Assembly (NCBI RefSeq): GCF_000702945.1
Contig: NZ_JNLE01000003.1
Location: forward strand, 1 to 64,000
DNA from: Clostridium sp. KNHs205
GTDB lineage: Bacteria; Bacillota; Clostridia; Lachnospirales; Lachnospiraceae
Length of the DNA stretch: 64,000 bases
Reading direction: 5' to 3'
In this document: one piece after another, positions 1 to 8,919 of the stretch
How the letters are laid out: the number at the start of each line of letters is the position of its first letter
How positions within the stretch are numbered: the stretch's first letter is position 1
Translations under genes and position numbers: made by a program
Notes under the pieces: generated by a model
Database searches by the model: none
Seen by the model: the letters and a program-made list of their open reading frames with translations, nothing else
Told to the model about the DNA's origin: nothing

Positions 1-532
1 AAACTGAACAAGCTGAGTAGTATCTTCTTCAAATTTCGTAAGATCAAACTTAAGCATGATTCCTACTGTTCCGCTTCTTTCTTCCTCATAATCTCCGCCG
101 TCCTGCAGTACTTCGTTAAATTGCAGTTTAAGATATCCCGTATCCTTATCAAAGAGGAAGGTACCTATCACCGTATAGCCATCTGAGGCGATTAAATTAC
201 CGGATGCAGTTGCAATGGGCTTAAATACATCTGGAATCTTAACCTGGGCATAATCACCGCTTAGCAATTCCTTTTCATCTGGAATTTTCCAGTAAAACAT
301 TAATCCCACTTCAGTACTCTCCGTAATTTCCAACGGTTTATCCAGAGGCAGCAAATCCTCAGGATTGGCAGTCTTGGTCATTACCACCTGGGTAAATATA
401 TTTCCCAGATCCGGATTATGTTCTGCCTTTACGTTACCTAACCCAAATCCCTGAAGGGGTATATTGGATATAAGACTTAAAATCAAGATTACAACTAAAA
501 AATTTCTTGATTTTCTGAAACATATTCTTCAT
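1..532 (-). CDS. Surface adhesin N-terminus, partial, with apparent frameshift in the signal peptide
   Basis: The gene runs off the left edge, so only about its first 175 residues are present. From an ATG at 532, placed after a GGGAGG ribosome site, the reading gives MKNMFQKIKKFF and then loses frame in the A6 run at 497-502 (T6 in the coding sense). Removing one T yields a normal signal peptide with core LVVILILSLIS, followed by a frame open to position 1. The mature part contains PLDKPLEITESTEVGL, MFYWKIPDEKELLSGDY and GTFLFDKDTGY. This is the pattern of the SDR-like Ig (Big_8) domain found at the N-terminus of wall-anchored MSCRAMM-type adhesins. Function as a surface adhesin is inferred from the fold. 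The frameshift may be a real null mutation, phase variation at a homopolymer, or a sequencing error. Confidence 0.6.
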
Positions 533-725
533 TCATTTCCTCCCTTATTTCTTTGCTTTTTATAGTTTTGGAATTAAATTCTTTCTCATCACCTACTTTT
601 TCTCTAAAGATTATTACCTTATGTATTGATGCTTAATTTCTTATCTCTTTTGGAATATGGTAAAAGTGTTATAACCTCCATCTTATGTAAAATAAATTAT
701 AACTTTTCATTCTGAACAAATTCTA

Positions 726-2612
726 ATCGGGTAGGAGGTAGATAATTATTTTATCTACCGACCTCCCACACACCGTACGTACGTTCCGTATACGGCGGTT
801 CTCTTTAGTTTTCATAAACTATCAGATAATAGTCAAGCATGGATGTATATCTAGGCTTGGCTATTATTTTATTAGAAAATATCTGGTTCAGCACTTGCGC
901 CATGCGCCAGTACCCTTTTCTACTACAGGCAAGTTCTTTGGCTCTCCAATGCTCACATCCTATGGCTCTAAGCATTCTGTACTTTGTCTTGATTTTCTTC
1001 CACTGTTTCCAATAGACCGCTCGTATTCTGCGTCTAGCCCATTCATCTATGCCTTTTAGAAGATTCTTCATATCTGCGAGTTTAAAGTACTCTATCCATC
1101 CTCTCACAAACTGTTGGTATTTATCTTCTCTCGCTGTGTTGCTCATGCCATTGTTTCGGTCTGTCAGATTTCGTATTGCGTCTTTCATCTTTGTTACGGA
1201 TTTCGGATGTACTCTAATCTGCATTTACCTCTATATCTATAGAATGTATATCCAAGATATTTAACTTTACTGATGTGCGCGACTTGCGTTTTCTTCCTAT
1301 TCACTTTCAGAAATAGCCTTTTCTCAATGAATGGTATGATGTTTTCCAAGGTTCTTTCTGCACTCTTTTTGCTTTTACAGAAAATCATGCAATCATCTGC
1401 GTATCGGACAAACCTATGTCCTCTGCTTTCAAGTTCCTTGTCCAACTCATTTAGCATGATATTACTTAGCAATGGACTTAATGGTCCACCTTGTGGCATG
1501 CCGACCTCTGTTTTCTAAACACCCCTTTTGTTATCACTCCAGCATTGAGGTATTTATGTATCAAAGAGATAACTCTGCCATCTTTGATGGTTCTTCCCAA
1601 TACCTCAATCAGCTTACTCTGGCATACGGTATCAAAGAACTTTCCAAATCCATATCAACCACATATACGTAGCCTTCGTTTACATTCTTTTGGCATTGTT
1701 TCAGTGCATCATGTGCACCTTTTTTCGGCTGAAAACCAAAACTGTTTTCTGAGAACTGCTCCTCGTAGATAGGCGTTAGTTCTTGTATGATTGCTTGTTG
1801 GATAACTCGGTCAACCACGGTTGGAACTCCAAGCTTTCTGAACTCACCTTTTGTTTCTTTTGGTATTTCTACCCTTCGAACTGGGTTTGGCTTAAATCTG
1901 CCTCCCTTTATCTCTTGAATTAAGGTGTCTTGGTTTTCCTTTAAGTAGGGCAGAAGTTCATCCACCTGCATTCCATCCGTTTCCACCTGCTCCTTTATTT
2001 GATTTCACTCGCTTATATGCCTTGTTGAGGTTATCTTTTCGCAAAATCAATTCCAAGAGATTATTCATCCAATAGTTTGTGATGATACCGCTCTTTTCAG
2101 TAATCTTCCCGTAGTCGAACACTTCTGCATCCTCTTTCTGTTCCGCAGATACCATTTGCAGATAGTCTTCCATATGAAGTTGTCTGTTCTTAAATCTACT
2201 ATCAGTTACTTTCATTGCTTGTACCTCCTAAAGTTCAGTCCTTCCCATATCATTTGCAACTGAAATGGTACTATGACCTCGGCTGACTTTCTCGTCATTC
2301 GTTGTTACTACAAGTTTCATACTCTGTTTCACTTGCTGACGAGATCTCCCTGGGTACCACACGTTTCTTTCTCTCCATCCATCTGCCACATTTACTACAG
2401 TTAATTCCGAGTAGTTATTGGACTTTAACTTGTATTGCAGTCTTATCCTTAACTGTAGCCTGATGTGATTTCTGTTCGTCAGACCAGAGATTTGCCTCCA
2501 CTTCCTTCAGATTCGCAGTCACCCACGACACCCTTGGTCTTGGCTGTGTCTTTCCCACTACTAGGCAGACTAGGGACTTTCACCCATTAGAAACGTGCGC
2601 CGCCAGGCGCAC
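726..2612 (-). mobile_element. Group II intron 1 (class C type), decayed
   Basis: On the minus strand the element begins GTGCGCCTGGCGGCGCAC at 2612, matching the GUGYG 5' end of group II introns. It ends in ...CCCGAT at 726, matching the AY 3' end. A domain V/VI region lies at about 730-800: a hairpin closed by CCGCCGTATACGG/CGTACGTACGG, then a short AT stem. The coding part is a broken LtrA-type protein (separate entry). The 5' exon (2613-2650) is a strong inverted repeat ending in TTTGTT, the target type used by class C introns, which insert after transcription terminators. The boundary positions are read from motifs and could be off by a few bases. Confidence 0.8.
805..2215 (-). pseudogene. 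ltrA: Group II intron reverse transcriptase/maturase, broken by four frameshifts
   Basis: This is the intron-encoded protein of intron 1, needed for splicing and retrohoming. It lies in four pieces: 2215-1958, 1986-1609, a third ending at 1194, and 1224-805. Together they give a complete class C protein with RT0-RT7 and maturase domain X. Visible motifs are KDNLNKAYKRVKSNKGAGG, GVPTVVDRVIQQAI, the catalytic RYADDC and RGWIEYFKL. Three breaks look like loss of one A: after DMDLE (GGAAAG for GGAAAAG, about 1650), before the EVGMPQGG motif (about 1512), and at KCRL/RVHP (about 1214). The fourth, near 1975, looks like a 2-nt loss. As written the protein cannot be made, so the copy is immobile unless helped in trans. 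Confidence 0.85.
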
Positions 2613-2708
2613 AACAAATAGTAATAGTAATCTATACTATTACTATTTTTCTTAGATTATAGCTGCTAAGAAAAATATAAATCCTCAGTCAATCACGTGT
2701 TTCATGAA
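2613..2708. other. Inter-intron exon with two inverted repeats (terminator-like target)
   Basis: This 96-base strip separates the two introns. Read on the minus strand it holds two hairpins: TTTTTCTTAG paired with CTAAGAAAAA, and then AATAGTAATAG paired with CTATTACTATT. The second runs directly into TTTGTT and the 5' end of intron 1. This is a plausible decayed intrinsic terminator that served as the landing site of intron 1. No gene is visible here. Confidence 0.55.
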
Positions 2709-4552
2709 ATCGAGTAGGAGAAATTTCTCTTAACAGAGAAATTTCGACCTCTCACACCACCGTGCGTACCGTTCGGTACACGGCGGTTCAATCAACTTAA
2801 CAAGTAACACACCTTTCGATGTAATAGTCCAACATTGAGATTAGTCCAAACTGGGCTAATCTCTCATTATTTATTGCTTGGCTTATATCTGAACTTCGAC
2901 ATACTCTTGCAAATCCCTTTGCATAAGAGGTTCGTCTTGCCGCCCATTTAGGTATTCCCAGTTTTATTAGATTCTTTGCTCTATTCTTTGGTGTTTTCCA
3001 GTGTTTCCATATGCACATGCGAAGCCTATATCTAATAGTTCCATCAAAATTCTTGCATAGTTTCTTCATACTACCGATTTTGAAGTAATTTATCCAACCT
3101 CGAATCAACTGATTTAGCTTCTCTATTTTGTGCTTATTGTTAACTCCCCAACTTCGGCAAGTAAATTTCTTCATTTTTGCCTTGAACTTTGCAACTGAAC
3201 TAGCGTGTGGTTTAGCTTTATACTGTTTGGCAAATGTGTCATAGTAAAATCCAAATCCCAGATACTTTATTCCTTTTGGTTTATCCACCTTGCTCTTGCT
3301 AACATTTACCTTCAATCCAAGCTTCTCTTCTATGAACTTTGAAATGCTTTTCATTACTCTGCTAGCTGCCAGTTCGCTTCCGACCATAATAATACAGTCG
3401 TCTGCATATCTGACAAAATCCAATCCTCTTGATTCCATTTCCTTATCCAGTTCATTTAACATGATGTTTGCTAAAAGTGGTGAAATATTTCCACCTTGAG
3501 GTGTTCCTACAATAGAATCCTCGTATTCATCATCTATAATCACTCCGCTAACTAAGAACTTTCGAACTATCGAGATAACATCTCCATCTTTGATTGTTCT
3601 TCCTATTATTGTCATCAGCTTGTCATGATTTACTGTGTCAAAGAACTTTTCCAGGTCAATGTCCACTATCCAACTGTGCCCATCGTTCATCATTTCCAGC
3701 GCTGTAAGCACCGCCTGCTGGGCACAACGACTCGGTCTGAATCCGTAGCTGTGGTCATGAAACTGTTCCTCGAATATCGGAGTGAGTACCTGTGCTACTG
3801 CTTGTTGAACAAATCTGTCCGTTACTGTTGGTACTCCCAGTTTCCTGACTCCTCCTTCTGGTTTTGGTATCTCTACACGCCTTACTGGTTGCGGTTATAC
3901 TTTCGTGTCCGCAATTGTTCTTTAATTGTTTCGCCATTCTTCAAAAGGTATTCACCAAGTTCTGTGTACTCCATTCCGTCCACACCCTCTGCTCCTTTGT
4001 TTCGTATGACTTGCAGATACGCCTTATTGAGATTATCTTTGGCTAATATCTGCTCCATTAGACTATTTGTGTCCATGCGTTGTTTCCTTTCTGTCCCGTT
4101 CGTTTCCACCATCTTTGACGTCATCGACAGATGTTGTGTTTACTACAAGTCGGAACCTACTTCAACTGATTGATTGTTCGTCCCTTTGCTCCGTTTCCAT
4201 TACAGAAACTTCCTCGCTACTACGGACTATGCTGACTTCTCACAGTTCGTTGTTACTCGGCAAATGATACCGCTGTGAGACCTCCCCGATTAAGGTGCGA
4301 GCTCTTTCCTCTCATCTATCCGCCACATTTACTCCTACTTCCAGCAACTTTTGGACTTCATCTTCTTTTGCAAACTTATCCGTATTTCAGAGCCTTATAT
4401 GTGATTTCTGTCCGTCGGACCAAGAGTTTGCCTACAACTTCCTTCAGATTCCACCTCACGGTGGACACCCTTGTTGTTCAGCTATGTGCTTCCACGTTGC
4501 CTAGGCGCACTTGGGACTTTCACCCATTAGAGCCCGCCCATGGCGGGCAAAC
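2709..4552 (-). mobile_element. Group II intron 2 (class C type), decayed
   Basis: The minus-strand 3' end carries a domain V/VI region at about 2712-2790 (ACCGCCGTGTACCG ... GGTACGCACGGTGGTGTG, then an AAATTTCTC stem) and stops at ...CTACTCGAT, 2709. The 5' portion (CTAATGGGTGAAAGTCCC) matches intron 1. Its first bases read GTTTGCCCG, which departs from the GUGYG consensus, so either the 5' splice site is mutated or the true end is a few bases away. The intron sits directly after the intrinsic terminator of the response-regulator gene (4554-4592), the expected class C insertion site. It encodes its own LtrA-type protein, distinct in sequence from that of intron 1, so this was an independent insertion. 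Confidence 0.8.
2797..4124 (-). pseudogene. ltrA: Group II intron reverse transcriptase/maturase, one frameshift
   Basis: This is the intron 2 protein, about 440 residues if repaired. The N-terminal part (MTSKMVETNG ... RTRKYNRNQ) ends at 3882. The rest (PVRRVEIPKPEGGVRKLGVP ... RYADDC ... RGWINYFKIGSMKKL ... LISMLDYYIERCVTC) is open from about 3895 down to 2797. The break at about 3893 is consistent with loss of one base in AAGTATAAxCCGCAACC, where the family has KYKPQPVRR. All RT motifs including YADD and the maturase domain are otherwise intact, and there is no HNH endonuclease domain, as expected for class C. Because only one indel separates it from a full frame, this copy is younger or less decayed than intron 1. 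Confidence 0.85.
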
Positions 4553-4553
4553 A

Positions 4554-4592
4554 AAAAGAGCAAAATATGTATTTCTACATACTCTGCTCTTG
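4554..4592 (-). terminator. Intrinsic terminator of the response-regulator gene; intron 2 target
   Basis: On the minus strand AAGAGCAGAGTATGTA pairs across a GAAA loop with TACATATTTTGCTCTT and is followed by TTTTT. It lies about 45 bases after the stop of the regulator gene ending at 4636, and intron 2 begins immediately downstream. Class C group II introns are known to home to such sites. Confidence 0.8.
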
Positions 4593-4635
4593 TAAAGGTT
4601 GATTGGACTTCTTTCAACTATTATATTGTGCTATT

Positions 4636-5754
4636 TTATCCTCTTTTTATATAATGCTGATATATCTCTATTACTTGCCGCGACGGCATTATCCCCAGTT
4701 CCTCCCGGACGGTGTTACTATAATGCTCGTATGCCTCAATTAATCCTTTGGTATTACCTATGCCGCCATAGTAATTTATTAACAAAACAACAAACCTTTC
4801 GTTATAAGCATCCATCTGTACCAATTTCAGTAAACATTTTTCAATAATTCCATTCTGTGATCTGGCTATATTATTATTTGTATAGCTCTGAAGACAATCC
4901 AAATAAGTATTTCTTAAATTCTGCTGCTCATAAATGCACCAATTATACTCATCCTGCTCAAACAGATCACCTTCATATATGGTTAAAAGCCGTTTTATAT
5001 CCTCGGTGGTGGGAGCCGTTTTTTCAAGCAGGTACTTTAATTCTTCCAGATCACTTTTAAAGGGCAGCGTCAATACATAATGATCATTTATGTATTGTAT
5101 TCCTTCCTCAAACCCCATCTCTTTCAAGGTCTTTCTTAATTGATAGACTGTAGTATGCAAGAGCGCGGCTCCTTTATCAGGTGCAACCTCCGGCCAGAGT
5201 TCCTCCAGAAGACGATGTTTATAGACCGGCTGCTCATTATTCAGCCAGAGAAAGCAGAACATTTCCTTCACCTTTTTTGTACGCCAGCGTACTGTGGTAT
5301 CTCCCTCGCCAGTCTGTATTTGAAATGTCCCCAAAGAGCGTATGTATATGTCAGTAGTTTTGTCGTTTATATGAACTTTCTTTATTTCTTTTATCTTCAT
5401 ACTGGCTTCTATTTTCTGAACAGCTTTTTTCAACCGTTCCAGGGTAACGGGCTTTAATAAATAGTCTAGGGCATCCACTTCAAAAGCATCCACCGCATAT
5501 TGAGCATAAGCTGTTACAAATATAACTGCCGGCTGCAGTTTTTTCTGGAGCAGTTCATGGGCAAACTGAAGTCCATGTAACCCTCCCATCTCAAGATCCA
5601 GAAAAACAGCATCTGCCTCTATTACTGATAACTCTTCCAATGCCATAAAGGGATTCGTAAATTTTCCAACTACTTCGATTCCATCTATCTGCATTAATAA
5701 TCTTTGTAAAACATCCAAAGCCAGTTCTTCATCATCTACCAATAATACTCTCAT
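4636..5754 (-). CDS. Response regulator with REC, SARP-type winged helix and BTAD domains
   Basis: This 372-residue cytoplasmic regulator is probably the partner of the kinase encoded 52 bases upstream on the same strand. Residues 1-120 form a receiver: acidic pair D8/D9, phosphoacceptor D53 in FLDLEMGG, T81 and K101 in LLKPV. Residues 135-220 match a SARP/OmpR-like winged helix (SLGTFQIQTGEG, WRTKKVKEMFCFLWLN, LHTTVYQLRKTL). Residues 225-370 match the bacterial transcriptional activation domain (YEGDLFEQDEYNWCIYE, HYSNTVREELGIMPSRQ). REC-SARP regulators paired with large membrane-bound kinases are common in Lachnospiraceae and Paenibacillaceae. The targets are unknown. The start is the first ATG of the frame. 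Confidence 0.85.
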   Translation of the reverse strand: MRVLLVDDEELALDVLQRLLMQIDGIEVVGKFTNPFMALEELSVIEADAVFLDLEMGGLHGLQFAHELLQKKLQPAVIFVTAYAQYAVDAFEVDALDYLLKPVTLERLKKAVQKIEASMKIKEIKKVHINDKTTDIYIRSLGTFQIQTGEGDTTVRWRTKKVKEMFCFLWLNNEQPVYKHRLLEELWPEVAPDKGAALLHTTVYQLRKTLKEMGFEEGIQYINDHYVLTLPFKSDLEELKYLLEKTAPTTEDIKRLLTIYEGDLFEQDEYNWCIYEQQNLRNTYLDCLQSYTNNNIARSQNGIIEKCLLKLVQMDAYNERFVVLLINYYGGIGNTKGLIEAYEHYSNTVREELGIMPSRQVIEIYQHYIKRG

Positions 5755-5806
5755 AGAATCTCCTGTACTAATCCAGCAATTTGTATTTTAATCCTTGTTA
5801 AAAACC

Positions 5807-8800
5807 TTATTTCAGATAAATGGTGATACAGGTGCCCGACTCCTCTGCACTTTTTATGGCTATATCAGCATCTTTCATCAGTTTTATCTTTCGTAAGACG
5901 TTTGATAAACCTATTCGGTTATTCTTATCTGCCAGCAGCTCTTCCAACTTTTCCTTACTTATTCCCGGCCCATTATCTCTGATTTCAATTACATTCAGAC
6001 CGCCCGGTTCACGTCTTATATTGATTTCAACCGTAACTTTTCCGCTGCTATTCCTGATGCCATGGTGAACGGAATTTTCCACTAACGGCTGGAGGGTCAA
6101 GGCCGGCAGCATAATATTAACAGTTTCATCTACAGCATAAACAATTTCAAGACGTTCATTATACCTCATCTTTTCTATAGAGAGATAGGCTTTTACCAGT
6201 TCAAGTTCTCTTTCCAGGGATATCATGGAATTGTAGCTGTTAAAGTCCAACTTGGCACGAAAATAAGTAGACAGATGCTGCAAAGCCTCACAGGTCTTAT
6301 CTGCATCCCGAAAGCTTAATCCTATTATGGTATTCAGGGTATTATATAAGAAATGGGGCATTATCTGGGCATGAAGGTTCTGCATTTCCTGATTGATTGC
6401 TTCTCTGGCAGACTTCTTAACCAGAAGCAGGGTTTGGATACGTGCCTCTAATTCTTCCCAGGAATAAGGTCTTTTAAGAAAGTCATTTACTCCTGAGGCA
6501 ACTGCTTTTTGCATTTCTTTGGAAGGACTTTCCTCGGTCAGTAATATAATAGGAAGTTCTGTCATAGTGTGGCGATGCCTTATCCGTTTGCAGACATCAA
6601 GAGCTGCTACATCGGTTATACTTTGATCCAATATTAAAAGGTCTGCCTTTTCGTTTAAAGCATATTCCATAGCTTTTGTATGAGAATCAATTAATACCAA
6701 GGTATATTTAGAGACCTGGTTTAACCGCTTCAGCTCTCTAAGACTCTCCTGGTCCCTTACCGCCGCAAGAATTATCTCTTCCTTAAGGCCTTTGAAGCTT
6801 CCCCTTATATTCTGTTCACATGTACTCTTATGGTCTGGCGGGAGAGCCTGTTCTTTTCCATCTATGGACTCCATAGAAGACTTACTGTCTTTTACTATAT
6901 GGTCAGCTTCACCAAGAGGAAGACTGAAGGTAAAACAGGCTCCTTTACCAGGTTCTGATATCACCCATATCTTACCTCCCTGCATTTCCACAAGATTTTT
7001 GGCAATACTCAGCCCAAGTCCAAGTCCGTTTAGGTTCTCATTGCCTTCTTTCTTTCCTTGGTAAAAGGGAATAAAAATAATGTCTTTTTGGTCTTTCTCA
7101 ATTCCTGTTCCAGTATCTTTAACTGATAAAAAAGCGGCATTACCATGTACCACAGCTGTAACAGTAATTTCTCCTTCTTCTGTAAACTTAACGGCATTCT
7201 GCAGAAGATGATAGAATATCTGCCTCAGTTTCGTTTTGTCTGCTCTTAGGTTCGGTAAATCAATCGGTATTGTATGTATAAGCTTCAGATTCTTCTCATG
7301 CACCAGATATTCATAATCTTCAACAATACCGATAAGAACTTTATAGTCTATATCTTCTGTGTTAATTACAATTTCCTGGTTCTCCCCTGAAGCCTCCAAA
7401 AGCTCCTCCAGGATGGTGAAAATATGCTTCCCCTCTCTATTTATTTCCACAACTTTCTGTTGTTGATGCAGATTTAATACCCCTTTCTCACCCTCCAAAA
7501 GCATTTCAGTATTACTCACAATCTTATTTACAGGCTTTTGCAATTCCTTAGAGGTCTTAACCAGGAACTTATCCTTCATTTTATCATATACAAGAAGCTG
7601 GTTAGATAACTGCTCTACTTTTCCAAATGCCAATTTGGTACGGTAATTCATAAATAAGATCTGTGTTAATACAAGAATAAGCATCATAAAAGTCGGTATT
7701 TTACCAACTTCTAATTCAAACAGAAACTCAAGCACCATAGTAATCAGGTAACAGATAAACGCTGTTATTATAATAAACATATACTCAGCGGCCTCCACTC
7801 CACGGCGAAAAGCTTTCCCCATGACATAGAGTATATATCCGAAAGACATGATAATAATTGCAGCTATAATGATTTTATGCTGATATATCGATAAATTCAT
7901 ATTGAAAACCGAGTCCTCCGGCACCCAGTTGAGAAAAGAGCCTATCACAAGTATTAAGATACTGAGAAAAATAATAATCCCTCTCTTTGCATACTTATGA
8001 AAGAAATAATTAATTAACAATAATAAGAAAAAGAAAGATAAATACATAATCTGTATTTGAAAACTGTAAAAGACCATAGATACCCTTGGCATGGATATAA
8101 TATCCGTTATGACCTTCTCGCCAATGGTTGATATATAAATACCCTGCATCAGAAGAAACATACCAAAATAGAATGAATTCTTAGAGCCTTTTCTCCAGCA
8201 GTAGAGAATAATAAGGCACAGCCCCAGAACAATACAGCTGGAAATCACAAAGAAATCAACAGCTCTGCCTAAATCACGAGCTCTAAGCAATTCATGGGCA
8301 GTTCCAAACTTCACAGTGTGCAGTATTCCTCCCATAGCCCCGGGATAATCCACAACCTGTATTACGATTTCCATCTGACGTGCCTCAGAATTTGTTATTC
8401 CTGTTATACTTTGACGGGAGGGTACCAGATATTCAAGCTCCTTTAGGGTCAGTCCACTGTCATATACCTTGGTTCCATTTAGATATACAGCCGCACAATA
8501 TTGAATACTGTTACTTATTATTCCAAAACTTCCGTCCTCAGGAAGTTCTGCAACCAAACGAAAGGTACCTAAATGAAAGGGATTACTTGCATACTCCTCA
8601 TAATCCCTCCAATCATCCGGTACCTTAACAAATCTTTTCAGATGGTTATATCGTTTAAATGTATCTTCCTCTTTGTTTGGTGTTATCAGTTCCCCCGGGT
8701 AGAATTCCCAGGTACCTCCGGCTGTTAACAGCCCTTTCTTGGAAGTATCCCAGTCTGCCAGTGATAACACTCCATTTTCAGCAGCTCTTAAATTATAAGA

Positions 8801-8884
8801 AGGAAATCTGTTAATGAGAACAAGTCCCAAAACATTTGCTATGATAATTAAACTGCATATAAGAACTGCGGTTCTTCTTCTCAT
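5807..8884 (-). CDS. Hybrid sensor histidine kinase (7TM, degenerate first kinase module, REC, LytS-type kinase)
   Basis: This 1025-residue membrane sensor has a TM segment (6-25), an extracytoplasmic galactose-binding-like domain (about 45-195), seven predicted TM helices (about 208-412), a first dimerisation/ATPase module (430-656), a receiver (about 728-822, D753 in LILDQS, K804), and a LytS-type kinase (about 830-1025) with H844 in QIMPHFLYN and the G box GIRNSSG ... RIGLSNVL. In the first module the normal phosphoacceptor motif SHELxxP reads TSKELQKP, so residue 446 is Lys rather than His, although its ATPase G boxes (DTGTGI, GLGLGLSIAKN) are intact. H844 is therefore the likely phosphodonor. 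The ligand is unknown. The gene probably forms an operon with the downstream regulator. Confidence 0.85.
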   Translation of the reverse strand: MRRRTAVLICSLIIIANVLGLVLINRFPSYNLRAAENGVLSLADWDTSKKGLLTAGGTWEFYPGELITPNKEEDTFKRYNHLKRFVKVPDDWRDYEEYASNPFHLGTFRLVAELPEDGSFGIISNSIQYCAAVYLNGTKVYDSGLTLKELEYLVPSRQSITGITNSEARQMEIVIQVVDYPGAMGGILHTVKFGTAHELLRARDLGRAVDFFVISSCIVLGLCLIILYCWRKGSKNSFYFGMFLLMQGIYISTIGEKVITDIISMPRVSMVFYSFQIQIMYLSFFFLLLLINYFFHKYAKRGIIIFLSILILVIGSFLNWVPEDSVFNMNLSIYQHKIIIAAIIIMSFGYILYVMGKAFRRGVEAAEYMFIIITAFICYLITMVLEFLFELEVGKIPTFMMLILVLTQILFMNYRTKLAFGKVEQLSNQLLVYDKMKDKFLVKTSKELQKPVNKIVSNTEMLLEGEKGVLNLHQQQKVVEINREGKHIFTILEELLEASGENQEIVINTEDIDYKVLIGIVEDYEYLVHEKNLKLIHTIPIDLPNLRADKTKLRQIFYHLLQNAVKFTEEGEITVTAVVHGNAAFLSVKDTGTGIEKDQKDIIFIPFYQGKKEGNENLNGLGLGLSIAKNLVEMQGGKIWVISEPGKGACFTFSLPLGEADHIVKDSKSSMESIDGKEQALPPDHKSTCEQNIRGSFKGLKEEIILAAVRDQESLRELKRLNQVSKYTLVLIDSHTKAMEYALNEKADLLILDQSITDVAALDVCKRIRHRHTMTELPIILLTEESPSKEMQKAVASGVNDFLKRPYSWEELEARIQTLLLVKKSAREAINQEMQNLHAQIMPHFLYNTLNTIIGLSFRDADKTCEALQHLSTYFRAKLDFNSYNSMISLERELELVKAYLSIEKMRYNERLEIVYAVDETVNIMLPALTLQPLVENSVHHGIRNSSGKVTVEINIRREPGGLNVIEIRDNGPGISKEKLEELLADKNNRIGLSNVLRKIKLMKDADIAIKSAEESGTCITIYLK

Positions 8885-8919
8885 CTCATCCCAATCCTCT
8901 CATCTTTTAGCATTACTGC

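Noticed and set aside
3625-4595. Several plus-strand ORFs (up to 182 residues) across intron 2
   Set aside because: They are antisense to the maturase and to structured intron RNA, with compositions (Ser/Leu/Cys-rich) typical of shadows.
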